Assembly: GCA_003248125.1 (NCBI GenBank)
Contig: QJXZ01000026.1
Coordinates: forward strand, 1-64,000
DNA from: Gammaproteobacteria bacterium
GTDB lineage: Bacteria > Pseudomonadota > Gammaproteobacteria > Pseudomonadales > Azotimanducaceae
Direction: 5' to 3'
Length of the DNA: 64,000 nt
In this document: positions 26,046-34,385 of the stretch, piece by piece
Position numbering within the stretch: the stretch's first letter is position 1
How the letters are laid out: each line of letters begins with the position of its first letter
Made by a program: the position numbers and the translations under genes
Notes under the pieces: model-generated
What the model saw: the letters and a program-made list of their open reading frames with translations, nothing else
What the model was told of the DNA's origin: nothing
The model's database searches: none

Positions 26046-26957
26046 GTGACGAAGCAGACACCCGTCCAACACGACGCACTCGTCAACGGCGTCCGCTTGA
26101 CCTACTTCGAGCGCAATCCAACCGCACGCGGCGCACATCCGACGCTTCTGTTCGCGCATGCCAACGGCTATCACGCCCGCATTTGGGATCACATCATCGC
26201 GCGCTTGCCGAGCTACCACAGCATTGCGGTCGATCAACGCGGCCACGGCCGAAGCGAAAAACGCCGCATTACGCATTGGCGGCAATTGATCGAGGACATC
26301 GCCGCGCTCGTCGAGGCACTGCACCTCGAGCGCATCGTGGCGATCGGCCACAGCATGGGCGGTCACGCCATCATTGGTGCCGCCGCCCTTTGCCCCCATC
26401 GTTTCGCACGCCTGATCGCGATCGACCCCGTCATCGGACCGCGCGAGTCGTACGAAGGGGAATCATCGGCGCCGTTACCCGAAGGCGGCGTGCACCCCGC
26501 CAGTCGGCGTCACAATCACTTCACGTCAGCCGAGTCGATGGCCGCGCGGTTACTCGGCAAGGGATCCTTCGCGAAATTCGACGCTCAGATGTTGCACGAT
26601 TACTGCGAACACGGGCTGCTGCCCGATCCCTCGGGCGACGGTTTCGTGCTCGCCTGCCCGCCCGAAATCGAGGCCAGCGTGTACATGACGAGCCGTTCGA
26701 ACGGTGCGATCTACGACGCAATTCGCGCGATCGACATCCCAACGCTCATCTTGCGCGCCCATGAGCCCGAACCCTCACGCGGCGCCATGAATTTCGCAGC
26801 TTCACCAACCGCGCCAGGCCTGGTGCAAGAATTCAAGCATGGCCGTGAGATCTACTACCCGCACCTCACCCACTTCATTCCCATGGAGATTCCTGACGAA
26901 GTCGCTCGGCTGATTGCCGAAGAGGTCGATGCCGCGAGTGCGCAATCGCGCACCTGA
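26046..26957 (+). CDS. Alpha/beta hydrolase
   Basis: The start is taken as the GTG at 26046, 8 bp after the SDR stop; the frame is open upstream but overlaps that gene. The 303-residue product has LLFAHANGYHARIWDHI (oxyanion region), VDQRGHGRSEK, the nucleophile elbow IGHSMGGHAI near residue 105, and a terminal His in YYPHLTHFIPME. It is of the meta-cleavage-product hydrolase/epoxide-hydrolase type fold; the lack of a clear W pair does not let me choose. Operon context suggests C-C or ester cleavage late in the pathway. Confidence 0.87.
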   Translation: MTKQTPVQHDALVNGVRLTYFERNPTARGAHPTLLFAHANGYHARIWDHIIARLPSYHSIAVDQRGHGRSEKRRITHWRQLIEDIAALVEALHLERIVAIGHSMGGHAIIGAAALCPHRFARLIAIDPVIGPRESYEGESSAPLPEGGVHPASRRHNHFTSAESMAARLLGKGSFAKFDAQMLHDYCEHGLLPDPSGDGFVLACPPEIEASVYMTSRSNGAIYDAIRAIDIPTLILRAHEPEPSRGAMNFAASPTAPGLVQEFKHGREIYYPHLTHFIPMEIPDEVARLIAEEVDAASAQSRT

Positions 26958-26976
26958 AGTCGCTGCCACTGCGGCA

Positions 26977-28266
26977 CTACCCGGCCGCCGCAAGCCCCTC
27001 CCGCATTAGCGCAATACGTGGATCGTTCGGATAGATCCATTCCTCACCAATCACCTGTGCAACACGCAGCTCCGGCGGGATGTTGTCGATGCCGATCATG
27101 CGATCGGCAAACTGATTCCAATGATAGATGCGTGCCTCCTGATAGCTCAGTGGCACACCCTGAAAGCCGTACGACTCCATCGATTTCTGAATCCATTCAC
27201 CGAATTGTGTGTCTTCCTGAAGCACGGCGCCGAGTTCCACGCCGCTGTCGGTCTCGACCGTCCACATGTCGGTGAGCTCAGGCGCGGGGCCGTCACCCCA
27301 ATCGTGCACCATGGTCCAAGTCTCGAGCCGACACGTGTTGATGGACGTTGGCCAGAACAGGAGTGGCGGAATCGAACGATCGCTCAAAGGGGACACCCAA
27401 TTCGGAAAGATGCCGTAGGACTGCGTACAGGTGCGGCCGATCACACCAACGGTGTCGATGAGCCGGATGTTCTTCGGCGTCATCGTTTCGCGCAGCTGCG
27501 AGCCAGCATCACGGCCTGGCGCGATCATTCGGCCGTGCCCGTTTGCATAAAGCGTATTCACATTGCGGCGGTGGTCGAGCATCTGTGCAACGGTCTTCGG
27601 ATGGATGCTCGGCACATGGTAGACCTCGGTGTTCGCTTCCATCGCAATTTTCCAATTGCACTTCAAGTCGAAGATATGGCGGCCGGCCAGCCGGCACTTG
27701 TCGAACTGAAACTCCTGCCACTCGTTCGCAATCGGACCGAGCCACTCGATCAGTGTGGGTGCGTGCGGATCGAAGTTGATGAAGATGAGGTTGCCGAAGC
27801 GCTCGCACCGCACACGCTTCAAGCCACGGCAAGAGAAGTCGAGGTCGCGGAAGTCTTCGGGGTCGCGCATACCGACCAGTTCACCGTCGTGCGTGTAACT
27901 CCAACCATGATATTTGCAGGTCAGTCGAGCTCGCTTGCCCGATGGCTCTGTGACCACGGGTGCGCCACGATGACTACACGTGTTGTAGAAGGCGTTGATC
28001 GTCCCGCTTTCTGCATGGACGATCACCACCGGCTGGCCGGCTTTCTCCCAAAGCATGAAACAACCCGGCTCCGGTACTTCGTCGATGTGTGCAGCGAGTA
28101 GCCATGTCTTGCGCCAGATGTGCTGCTTCTCGAGTTCGAAGAAGCGAGGGTCGGTATATCGCCCGCCGGGAATGTCCGGCAGAGTCGGGAAGGATTTCGG
28201 CGGCGCTGTACGGCCCGCTTCGTATTCCATGAGCTGCCGCAGCGTGTGGATTTCTTGCTGATTCAT
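26977..28266 (-). CDS. Rieske-type ring-hydroxylating oxygenase, alpha subunit
   Basis: The start is the ATG at 28266, preceded by GGGAGG. The 429-residue product has the Rieske ligands in NTCSHRGAP and CKYHGWSY, and the mononuclear iron site MEANTEVYHVPSIHPK. The size and the motif EANTEVYH are typical of the alpha subunits of Rieske non-heme oxygenases from bacterial steroid, carnitine-like and aromatic routes. It stands alone on the minus strand, facing the convergent alpha/beta hydrolase gene. An operator-like site (28327-28340) lies 60 bp upstream, between it and the TetR gene. Confidence 0.92.
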   Translation of the reverse strand: MNQQEIHTLRQLMEYEAGRTAPPKSFPTLPDIPGGRYTDPRFFELEKQHIWRKTWLLAAHIDEVPEPGCFMLWEKAGQPVVIVHAESGTINAFYNTCSHRGAPVVTEPSGKRARLTCKYHGWSYTHDGELVGMRDPEDFRDLDFSCRGLKRVRCERFGNLIFINFDPHAPTLIEWLGPIANEWQEFQFDKCRLAGRHIFDLKCNWKIAMEANTEVYHVPSIHPKTVAQMLDHRRNVNTLYANGHGRMIAPGRDAGSQLRETMTPKNIRLIDTVGVIGRTCTQSYGIFPNWVSPLSDRSIPPLLFWPTSINTCRLETWTMVHDWGDGPAPELTDMWTVETDSGVELGAVLQEDTQFGEWIQKSMESYGFQGVPLSYQEARIYHWNQFADRMIGIDNIPPELRVAQVIGEEWIYPNDPRIALMREGLAAAG

Positions 28267-28326
28267 TCGGCCTCCCGCTCGTGCGTCGCGACCACGCTGG
28301 CCCACCTCGACGATTCGCTCAATTTG

Positions 28327-28340
28327 TGAAACATGATACA
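28327..28340. promoter_or_regulatory. Putative TetR operator site B (upstream of Rieske gene)
   Basis: TGAAACATGATACA matches TnnAACnnGTTnnA with one mismatch (GTT to GAT) and has a complete left half identical to site A. It lies between the TetR stop (28370) and the start of the Rieske oxygenase (28266), in position to control the latter. Confidence 0.4.
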
Positions 28341-28369
28341 GCGAATTTTGGTATGCGCGCCTTCGATAC

Positions 28370-28990
28370 TTAGTTCGCCAGCGCTGCGTATCTCTTCTGC
28401 GCGCTCGGCGTCATCGCCGGCATGACGGTCAATACGTGCGCGCGTACGTATTCATCGACCAAGTCGTGCAGGGCGATAAAGCCCTTGAGCCAAAGCAAAA
28501 TGGTCGCCCAACCATTGCCGAGTAACAGCCGTACGAAGCGATCGACGTTCACGTCGGCACGCAGTTCTTTACGGCGCTGCATCTCGAACAGCAGATCTTC
28601 GAAGTCTCTTACCGCCGAGGTCATCAAGATGCGCGTGATCGCATCGGTCGGCCCGGCCGCAAACAGCATGCGCGCCATCGCCTCGGCATAGCGTGGCGTT
28701 TCGGTAATCTGTGTGGCAATGGCGCGCGCACGCGCAACGAGTCGCTCGAGGCCTGCCGTGTGCGTCGCCTGAATCGCGACACCCAACTCGGCCAGGAGAT
28801 CCTCCAGCGCTGCAAGCACGAGCCCGTCCTTGCTCTCATAGAGGTTGTAGAGCGTGGTGGGCGAAACGCCCGCATTGGCGGCCACGTCGCGCATGCTCAA
28901 GCCGTCGTAACCCGCACTGGAGAGCTGGTCGCGGACTTCCTTCAGAATCGAGCGCCGGCGTTGGGTCTGCCGGGGCGTGAGCGTACTCAT
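28370..28990 (-). CDS. TetR-family transcriptional regulator
   Basis: The 206-residue protein begins at the ATG at 28990, preceded by AGGAG; a longer open frame to 29185 overlaps the upstream gene. The N-terminal helix-turn-helix reads LSMRDVAANAGVSPTTLYNL with YESKDGLV after it, the TetR consensus; the remaining C-terminal domain is helical, with hydrophobic segments for ligand binding and dimerisation. The start overlaps the stop of a FMN split-barrel gene (ATGA), so the two are co-expressed. It is the only TetR gene in the window, and five operator-like palindromes lie within 10 kb, making it the candidate regulator of the oxygenase genes. Confidence 0.9.
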   Translation of the reverse strand: MSTLTPRQTQRRRSILKEVRDQLSSAGYDGLSMRDVAANAGVSPTTLYNLYESKDGLVLAALEDLLAELGVAIQATHTAGLERLVARARAIATQITETPRYAEAMARMLFAAGPTDAITRILMTSAVRDFEDLLFEMQRRKELRADVNVDRFVRLLLGNGWATILLWLKGFIALHDLVDEYVRAHVLTVMPAMTPSAQKRYAALAN

Positions 28991-29949
28991 GCCGAACTCC
29001 TGCGCGCCACGGGCATGGATTGGCCACGGCGCTGAAGCTCGCTTTCGAGGCGACCACGCAATGTAGCGAGTTGATCGTCGTTCGCAGCAAAGATGTTCGG
29101 TAGGTCGCCGAGTACTCGCGCAACGTCGAAGGCCTCGCCGCGAAGCGTTCCGACGAACGTCGCCAACGCCCCGAACGAGAGGCATGCCTTACCCGATGCC
29201 GGCCACGGCTTGTGCAGCGGCAAGTGCAAGTTGAAGCCGGTCTTTGTGAGCTTCGCCGCCAACATCGGGAATGGCAGTGGAAATCCCTCCTCGTCAACGG
29301 CCGTCAATACCGGCTGCGGAAATTGTTCGAGCACACGCGCGGCGCGCGTTCGCCAATCTTCCGATGGCCAACGCGCCATCGGTGTGGGCGGTGCGGTAGG
29401 GGCAGAATCCGATACCGGATAGGAAATATCTTCCGGCGCACGCCAAACCCGTGGCGCTTCGCGATCGACGCGTCCAGTCGGCCAATACAGGATCTTCGCC
29501 GGCACACATTCCACCCAGATGCGCGCCCAGTAGTGCAGCATTCCGCGTACGTCTTCCCACGCCGGCCCAATCTTCGGGTGCTCGGCGATGAACAACTTCA
29601 CGTAACGATCGGTATTCGACTGAATGTCGGCATCGCGAACCGCAGCACACGCCGCGATCACGATCACGGGCGAGTCTGCGAGGGCGTCCATTCGGGGCGG
29701 TCCTTGTTCGAGCATCGCGATCGGATCGTACGCATGCACTGCGGGGCTGATGAGTAATCCAACTTTCGGATTGGCGCGGGCACGTTCTGCCTTGGCCGGG
29801 TACGCGAGCCCGGTCGCCACATCGATCGACGGATCACCGGGTTGGAAGTAGTGGAAGAGCGGGTTGGCGATCGGCTGACCGCTCGGCGTCAGCGTCGCGA
29901 ATTCGGCCTCACGAGTCGCCGCAATGGCGCGCTCGAGCGTTGCCTGCAT
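28987..29949 (-). CDS. Two-domain FMN split-barrel protein (PNPOx-like)
   Basis: The product is about 320 residues from the ATG at 29949 (AGGGAG upstream). The N-terminal part AATREAEFATLTPSGQP..., followed by FHYFQPGDPSIDVATG, matches pyridoxamine-phosphate-oxidase-like proteins that bind FMN or similar; a second similar segment (VLTAVDEEGFPLPFPMLAAK) begins near residue 230. Such proteins act as flavin or F420-dependent reductases, or heme-type binders. It shares an operon with the TetR gene and diverges from an LLM oxidoreductase gene across a 73-bp gap holding operator-like site C. No substrate can be assigned. Confidence 0.8.
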   Translation of the reverse strand: MQATLERAIAATREAEFATLTPSGQPIANPLFHYFQPGDPSIDVATGLAYPAKAERARANPKVGLLISPAVHAYDPIAMLEQGPPRMDALADSPVIVIAACAAVRDADIQSNTDRYVKLFIAEHPKIGPAWEDVRGMLHYWARIWVECVPAKILYWPTGRVDREAPRVWRAPEDISYPVSDSAPTAPPTPMARWPSEDWRTRAARVLEQFPQPVLTAVDEEGFPLPFPMLAAKLTKTGFNLHLPLHKPWPASGKACLSFGALATFVGTLRGEAFDVARVLGDLPNIFAANDDQLATLRGRLESELQRRGQSMPVARRSSA

Positions 29950-29972
29950 CGATGCATCTCCCTGCCCTGGTG

Positions 29973-29986
29973 TGGAGTATGTTACA
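29973..29986. promoter_or_regulatory. Putative TetR operator site C (autoregulatory position)
   Basis: TGGAGTATGTTACA has a perfect right half GTTACA and two mismatches in the left half of TnnAACnnGTTnnA. It lies in the 73-bp gap between the minus-strand FMN protein/TetR unit and the plus-strand LLM gene, so it could regulate both, including the TetR gene itself. The context GTTACAAAACC is the same as at site D. Confidence 0.35.
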
Positions 29987-30022
29987 AAACCTGCCGACCA
30001 AGGAGCGACGTCGCATACCGTC

Positions 30023-30919
30023 ATGGAATATTTCGTCAACTTTCCAGCAGGCAGCGTCACAGATCCCGGTGCTTGGGCCACGGAGAAGGAACGCGAAGGC
30101 TGGCACGGCGTGTGTGCGAGTGATCATCTTTGGGTTGGGGCGACGCGCTATCCGCACGTGTTCGTTGCTGCCACGCAAATGGCGTGTGCCACCAGGCGCA
30201 TGCGCATTACCACCTCGTTCTGCAACAACCTATTTCGCTCGCCCGTCGAATTCGCGCAAGCGGCGCTCGCGCTGCAGGCGGCATCACAGGGTCGCTTCGA
30301 AGCCGGGCTCGGCGCCGGCTGGGCGCGTGATGAAATCGAGGCGATGGGCGAGCGGTATCCCGATGGGGCAACGCGTGTTGCCAGATACGTCGAAGCGCTC
30401 GCCGTCGTGCGGCAACTGCTCGCAACTGGACAGTGCACCTTCAGCGGTGACCACTATCGCGTCGACATCCAAGGCGAGCAACAGCTTGCGCAGGTGAGCC
30501 CAACGCCGCCGCCACTGATCGCGTCGGCCGGTGGGCCGCGTGCGCTGCGCGAAGTCGCGCCACTCGTCGATCGTGTGGAGATCAAAGCCAGTGCCCGCGC
30601 GACCCGCGCCGGTCATCTCGACTTCTCGATCATGGCGAGCGTCACCGAGGACGAAGTACGCGAACAGGCCGCGCGCGTGCGGCGCGTGCGCGCCAACGTG
30701 CCGCTAGGCATCTTCATTCTCACCGGCGTCGGGGCAGACGATCCCGCCGTCGCAGCCATCAAAGGCGCCCTCGGCAACGGCTATCTCGGTCGCTTTCTGG
30801 GCGCGCCCGCCGACGTCGCCACGGCACTCGACGAACTGACAGAACTCGGCATCGACCGCGTGCAACTCACCGAGTTGGTGCCCGGTTCCCACAGCAAGCT
30901 CGCGCCCCATCTGCTCTAG
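30023..30919 (+). CDS. LLM-class flavin-dependent oxidoreductase (possibly F420-type)
   Basis: The product is 298 residues from the ATG at 30023. It has a luciferase-like TIM-barrel: WHGVCASDHLWVG near 30, FVAATQMACATRRMRITTSF, RFEAGLGAGWARDEIEAMG near 105 and ASAGGPRALREVAPLVDRV near 190. The GLGAGW and SAGGPRAL segments are common in TIGR03621-type F420-dependent enzymes, but FMN is equally possible. It is followed 8 bp later by a NTF2-fold gene. It diverges from the FMN split-barrel gene and could be its redox partner, though this is inferred only from position. Confidence 0.85.
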   Translation: MEYFVNFPAGSVTDPGAWATEKEREGWHGVCASDHLWVGATRYPHVFVAATQMACATRRMRITTSFCNNLFRSPVEFAQAALALQAASQGRFEAGLGAGWARDEIEAMGERYPDGATRVARYVEALAVVRQLLATGQCTFSGDHYRVDIQGEQQLAQVSPTPPPLIASAGGPRALREVAPLVDRVEIKASARATRAGHLDFSIMASVTEDEVREQAARVRRVRANVPLGIFILTGVGADDPAVAAIKGALGNGYLGRFLGAPADVATALDELTELGIDRVQLTELVPGSHSKLAPHLL

Positions 30920-30927
30920 GAGGTAGC

Positions 30928-31383
30928 GTGTCGGACTTCACCGACATCACGTCAAGGGTCTATGAGTACGCATACGGCATCGACACGAGGGATTGGGCGC
31001 TGTACCGAAGCATCTTCACAGACCAGATCACCATGGATTTCTCGTCGTACAACGCCGCGCCGGTCACAACGATGTCGGCGGATACTTGGGTAGATGCATG
31101 CAAATCGTTGTTCATGGGCCTGGATGCGACACAACACACGATGTCGAATCCATTGGTGGAGGTCGATGGCGATCGCGCACGGTGCCGGATGTACATGCAA
31201 GCCGAACACTTCTTGAAGAACGACGCGGGCAGTTTCGACTTCGCGCTCGGCGGCTACTACGACGACCGACTCGTACGCACGGATACCGGCTGGCGCATTG
31301 CCGCCGTGACGCTCAACGTCTTCTGGAGCCGCGGCAACCGCCACATCATGACCCTGGCGCCGGAAATAGGCCGCAAGCGCTGA
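30928..31383 (+). CDS. SnoaL/NTF2-like protein
   Basis: The 151-residue protein has a cone-shaped alpha+beta barrel pattern: YEYAYGIDTRDWALYRSIFT, then FMGLDATQHTMSNPLVEVDG, then FALGGYYDDRLVRTDTGWRI. SnoaL-like members bind or isomerise polycyclic ligands (for example ketosteroid isomerase-type, polyketide cyclase-type). The start is GTG with AGGAGGT directly before it, the clearest ribosome-binding site in this area. It follows the LLM gene by 8 bp, so both are co-transcribed. The catalytic residues are not obvious, so a binding role is possible. Confidence 0.82.
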   Translation: MSDFTDITSRVYEYAYGIDTRDWALYRSIFTDQITMDFSSYNAAPVTTMSADTWVDACKSLFMGLDATQHTMSNPLVEVDGDRARCRMYMQAEHFLKNDAGSFDFALGGYYDDRLVRTDTGWRIAAVTLNVFWSRGNRHIMTLAPEIGRKR

Positions 31384-31387
31384 AGCT

Positions 31388-31463
31388 GGTGACAGTTACC
31401 TATTCCGCATGGGGTGTCAGACAATTGCCATCATACCTCGTAGCGAAATAGGTAACTGTCACC
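31388..31463. repeat. Hairpin repeat with GGTGACAGTTAC arms (copy 2)
   Basis: The left arm (31388-31408) and right arm (31443-31463) are 21-bp inverted repeats that match at 20 of 21 positions, separated by 34 bases. Both arms contain GGTGACAGTTACCTATT in the same relative order. The element sits between the convergent NTF2-fold gene (ends 31383) and SDR gene (ends 31470), as at 16726, where the same 12-bp arm is seen. Confidence 0.8.
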
Positions 31464-31469
31464 AATTTT

Positions 31470-32204
31470 TCACCGATTGACGTCGATCGGCGGCACCACG
31501 AACGCGGGTTTGTGCTTGAGCTTGGCGCGCACTTCACCGTTCGCCCCGCTTTCGAGCAAATCGACCACCTCGGCGGCCATCATCGATGGCGGCATCACGC
31601 CGAATTGCTCGCCCTTGAACGAGTCGGGCACGATCGCGGTGTCGACCACGCCCGGACAGATGACGTTGATGCGCACTCTGCCCCCATCGTTCGCGGCCGC
31701 TACGCTACGTGCGAATCCGACCAGCGCATGCTTCGTTGCCGAGTACAGCGGATCGATCGACAACATTCCGAACGCAGCCACCGAGGCCGTGATGGTGATG
31801 GCGCCGCCCTTCTCGCGCATACCCGGCAACAACGCCTTGATACCGAAGAACACACCGTCGAGGTTGACGCCGATGATGCGGCGGTATTGCTCGACCGAGA
31901 CGTCTTCAATGGCGAGGAACGGCTCGCCGGTCGGCACGGTCATGATACCGGCGTTCAAGTGCGCATAGTCCGGTACGCCCATTCGCCCGACACACGAATT
32001 CACGGCCTGCACCACGGACTCGAACCGTGTTACGTCGCACGCAATGAATTCGCCACCCACTTCACTTGCGGTCGCTCGACCAACCCGCTCATTGATGTCA
32101 CACACCGCCACGCGCGCGCCGCGTTCGGCAAGTTGCGTCGCGACCGCGGCCCCGATCCCTGTCGCGCCACCGGTCACCAGTGCAATCTTCCCTCGCATCG
32201 ACAT
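31470..32204 (-). CDS. Short-chain dehydrogenase/reductase
   Basis: This 244-residue SDR has TGGATGIGAAVA as the dinucleotide site, LNAGIMTVP in place of the usual NNAG, catalytic Ser in ITITASVAAFG and YSATKHALVG (YxxxK). The NAG change is accepted in many SDRs. GGAGG lies 7 bases before the ATG at 32204. It is divergent from a limonene-epoxide-hydrolase-like gene and shares the operator-like palindrome at 32239 with it. The specific alcohol or ketone substrate cannot be assigned. Confidence 0.9.
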   Translation of the reverse strand: MSMRGKIALVTGGATGIGAAVATQLAERGARVAVCDINERVGRATASEVGGEFIACDVTRFESVVQAVNSCVGRMGVPDYAHLNAGIMTVPTGEPFLAIEDVSVEQYRRIIGVNLDGVFFGIKALLPGMREKGGAITITASVAAFGMLSIDPLYSATKHALVGFARSVAAANDGGRVRINVICPGVVDTAIVPDSFKGEQFGVMPPSMMAAEVVDLLESGANGEVRAKLKHKPAFVVPPIDVNR

Positions 32205-32238
32205 GCACAGTCCTCCCCGCCCGACTGTCGCCAGAACC

Positions 32239-32252
32239 AGTAACGCGTTACA
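32239..32252. promoter_or_regulatory. Putative TetR operator site E (divergent promoter)
   Basis: AGTAACGCGTTACA contains the perfect 12-bp palindrome GTAACGCGTTAC and matches TnnAACnnGTTnnA except at the first base. It lies in the 66-bp gap between a minus-strand SDR (32204) and a plus-strand gene (32271). Confidence 0.45.
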
Positions 32253-32270
32253 GTTCGCGAGCAGTGGACC

Positions 32271-32786
32271 ATGGTCCGCGCAAGTGTGTCAACGCGGTGG
32301 GAAGCCACATTGATCGACCTCGACATCGCTGCCAATGACAACGAGCGGCTGGCGCTTCGTCTCCTGAAGGCGATGGAGGACGGCGATCTCATCGCGCAGC
32401 TGAGCGAACTCTGCACGAACGACTTCGTGTGGTCGAATAGCGGTCTACCCACACTCATGGGACTCAATGCGATCGAGGCGCACTTAACGAACGGCGGCTT
32501 CGCAATTCACGTGCCGATCCTGCGCACCATGACGTCGTTCAGCGCGGATGTCCTGAATATCGCCAGTCGTGGCCAAGTCGTGTTCACCGAGCGGATCGAC
32601 CACCATTGGGACAGCGATGGCCGCGACCTCATGACGCCGCACATCGCGGGCATCGTGGAGATACGTGACGGCAAGGTCGCGGCGCTGCGCGATTTCTACG
32701 ATACCGCCTGCTATCAGCAAGCGCCGACTGCGCCGAACCCCGGCCACGCCAGCCGCAGATCGACTACCGAGGAATACCGACGATGA
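32271..32786 (+). CDS. NTF2-fold protein resembling limonene-1,2-epoxide hydrolase
   Basis: The 171-residue product resembles the limonene-1,2-epoxide hydrolase branch of the NTF2 fold: RLALRLLKAMEDGDL, then VFTERIDHHWDSDG, giving the R-x-D pair at about 108-110, and IVEIRDGKVAALRDFYD, giving the third Asp near 144. These three residues match the Asp-Arg-Asp triad that activates water on an epoxide. It overlaps the nitroreductase start by 4 bp. A TTG start at 32310 is also possible. The epoxide would fit oxygenase-made arene or terpene oxides, but this is inferred. Confidence 0.72.
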   Translation: MVRASVSTRWEATLIDLDIAANDNERLALRLLKAMEDGDLIAQLSELCTNDFVWSNSGLPTLMGLNAIEAHLTNGGFAIHVPILRTMTSFSADVLNIASRGQVVFTERIDHHWDSDGRDLMTPHIAGIVEIRDGKVAALRDFYDTACYQQAPTAPNPGHASRRSTTEEYRR

Positions 32787-33451
32787 GCAACCAGACTGTG
32801 CGCGCGCTACCCGTAGGTCGCGACCCGACCAACGACATTTGGCAGGCAATGTTCACGCAGCGCGCGATTCGCTACTGGCAACCGGAGAAGGTGCCTCGCG
32901 AACTCCTCGAACTTGTCGTCGAAGCCGCCGCCAAAGCACCAAGCGGATCGAATTTGCAGCCATGGATGTTCGTAGTCGTCGACGACGATGCGCAGCGCAA
33001 CGCGATTGGTGCCGCGCTCCGACGGGTTTACGAAGCCGCGGAACCGCTCAAGAACCTCATCGCGGCAGGCGAGAAGTCCGACGACAAGACGCAGCGATTG
33101 ATGCTGAAGGGGGCGCGCGCCTTCTTCTCGCAACTCGAAAAGGCACCCGCCTTGATCGTGCCGTGTCTGTACCACCTGGCATCGCCGGTGACCGATACGT
33201 CGACGTTGCTGGCCGGCAGCTCGATCTACCTCGCGGTTCAAAATCTACTGCTCGCGGCCCGCGCACTGGGACTCGGTACGGTGATGACGACGGCGCACAA
33301 CCTGATTGCACCGGCACTGCGCGACATCCTCAATCTACCTGGCGACGCTACTCCGGTCGCGCTCATCCCGATCGGTTTTCCCGATGCAAACTTCGGACCC
33401 ACCGTACGCAAAGACGTCACTGAGATCCTGCGTTGGAATCGGTGGCAGTAG
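32783..33451 (+). CDS. Nitroreductase family protein
   Basis: This 222-residue FMN-type protein has AMFTQRAIRYWQPEKVPREL, then AAAKAPSGSNLQPWMFVVV, then AVQNLLLAARALGLGTVM and a final GDATPVALIPIGFPDAN. The order and spacing match the nitroreductase fold, whose members reduce nitro, quinone, ene or iodotyrosine substrates with NAD(P)H. The start overlaps the epoxide-hydrolase-like stop (ATGA). Because neighbours act on oxygenated aromatics, a quinone or enone substrate is a reasonable guess, no more. Confidence 0.85.
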   Translation: MSNQTVRALPVGRDPTNDIWQAMFTQRAIRYWQPEKVPRELLELVVEAAAKAPSGSNLQPWMFVVVDDDAQRNAIGAALRRVYEAAEPLKNLIAAGEKSDDKTQRLMLKGARAFFSQLEKAPALIVPCLYHLASPVTDTSTLLAGSSIYLAVQNLLLAARALGLGTVMTTAHNLIAPALRDILNLPGDATPVALIPIGFPDANFGPTVRKDVTEILRWNRWQ

Positions 33452-33512
33452 AATCTCGCGCGCAATCCGCTACAGTCCGCTGCAAGCATTTCGTTTTCGC
33501 ACGGAGGAACCA

Positions 33513-34355
33513 GTGACCGAGACGACGGCATACACGCCGCCCAAAGTGTGGCAGTGGAACAAAGAAAACGGCGGCCGCTTCGCCAACATCAATCGACCAA
33601 CCGCCGGTGCAACGCACGAGAAAGAACTGCCCGTAGGCGACCATCCACTGCAGCTTTACTCGCTCGGTACACCGAACGGCGTGAAGGTGACCATCTTGCT
33701 CGAGGAGCTTCTTGCGGTAGGTGTGGGCGACGCCGAGTACGACGCCTGGCTCGTCAACATCGGCGACGGCTCACAATTCGGGAGTGGCTTCGTCGCGATC
33801 AATCCAAACTCCAAGATTCCTGCCCTCGTCGATCGCAGCGTCAACCCGCCAGCCCGCGTCTTCGAGTCGGGCGCCATCCTGCTGTATCTCGCCGAAAAGT
33901 TCGGCAAGTTCATTCCCTCCGATCCGGCTGCCCGAGCCGAGTGCTACTCGTGGCTGTTCTGGCAGATGGGGAGTGCGCCGTTTCTGGGCGGTGGCTTCGG
34001 GCACTTCTACGCCTATGCACCCGAGAAGTTCGAATACCCCATCGACCGCTACGCCATGGAAACCAAGCGGCTGCTCGACGTGCTCAATCGCAATCTCGCC
34101 GAGCGCGAGTACATGATTGGCAACGAGTACACCATCGCCGACATGGCGAACTATCCCTGGTGGGGCGCGTTAGTGCTGCACAACATTTACGACGCGTCAG
34201 AATTTCTCGACGTCGGTTCGTACGAGCACGTCGTGCGGTGGGCGAAGGTCATCGAGGCACGCCCAGCCGTGCAGCGCGGCCGTCGAGTCAACCGTCCGTG
34301 GGGGTCCGAAGAAACCCGCGTCGTCGAGCGTCACAGCGCCGCAGACTTCCGCTAG
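33513..34355 (+). CDS. Glutathione S-transferase family protein, YghU-like
   Basis: The 280-residue protein matches the YghU/YfcG (Nu-class) thiol-transferases: RFANINRPTAGATHEKELPV near residue 20, QLYSLGTPNGVKVTILLEEL near 48, NPNSKIPALVDRS near 92, then an all-helical C-terminal domain with FLGGGFGHFYAYAPEKFEYP and IADMANYPWWGALV. Nu-class enzymes have disulfide-bond reductase or glutathionyl activity. The start is taken as the GTG at 33513 because GGAGG is just upstream; the open frame continues further but no other start fits. It is probably a detoxification or glutathione-adduct step linked with the epoxide hydrolase and nitroreductase genes. Confidence 0.9.
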   Translation: MTETTAYTPPKVWQWNKENGGRFANINRPTAGATHEKELPVGDHPLQLYSLGTPNGVKVTILLEELLAVGVGDAEYDAWLVNIGDGSQFGSGFVAINPNSKIPALVDRSVNPPARVFESGAILLYLAEKFGKFIPSDPAARAECYSWLFWQMGSAPFLGGGFGHFYAYAPEKFEYPIDRYAMETKRLLDVLNRNLAEREYMIGNEYTIADMANYPWWGALVLHNIYDASEFLDVGSYEHVVRWAKVIEARPAVQRGRRVNRPWGSEETRVVERHSAADFR

Positions 34356-34385
34356 CGCTGTTGACGAGCACTCGGCGCCGATCCA

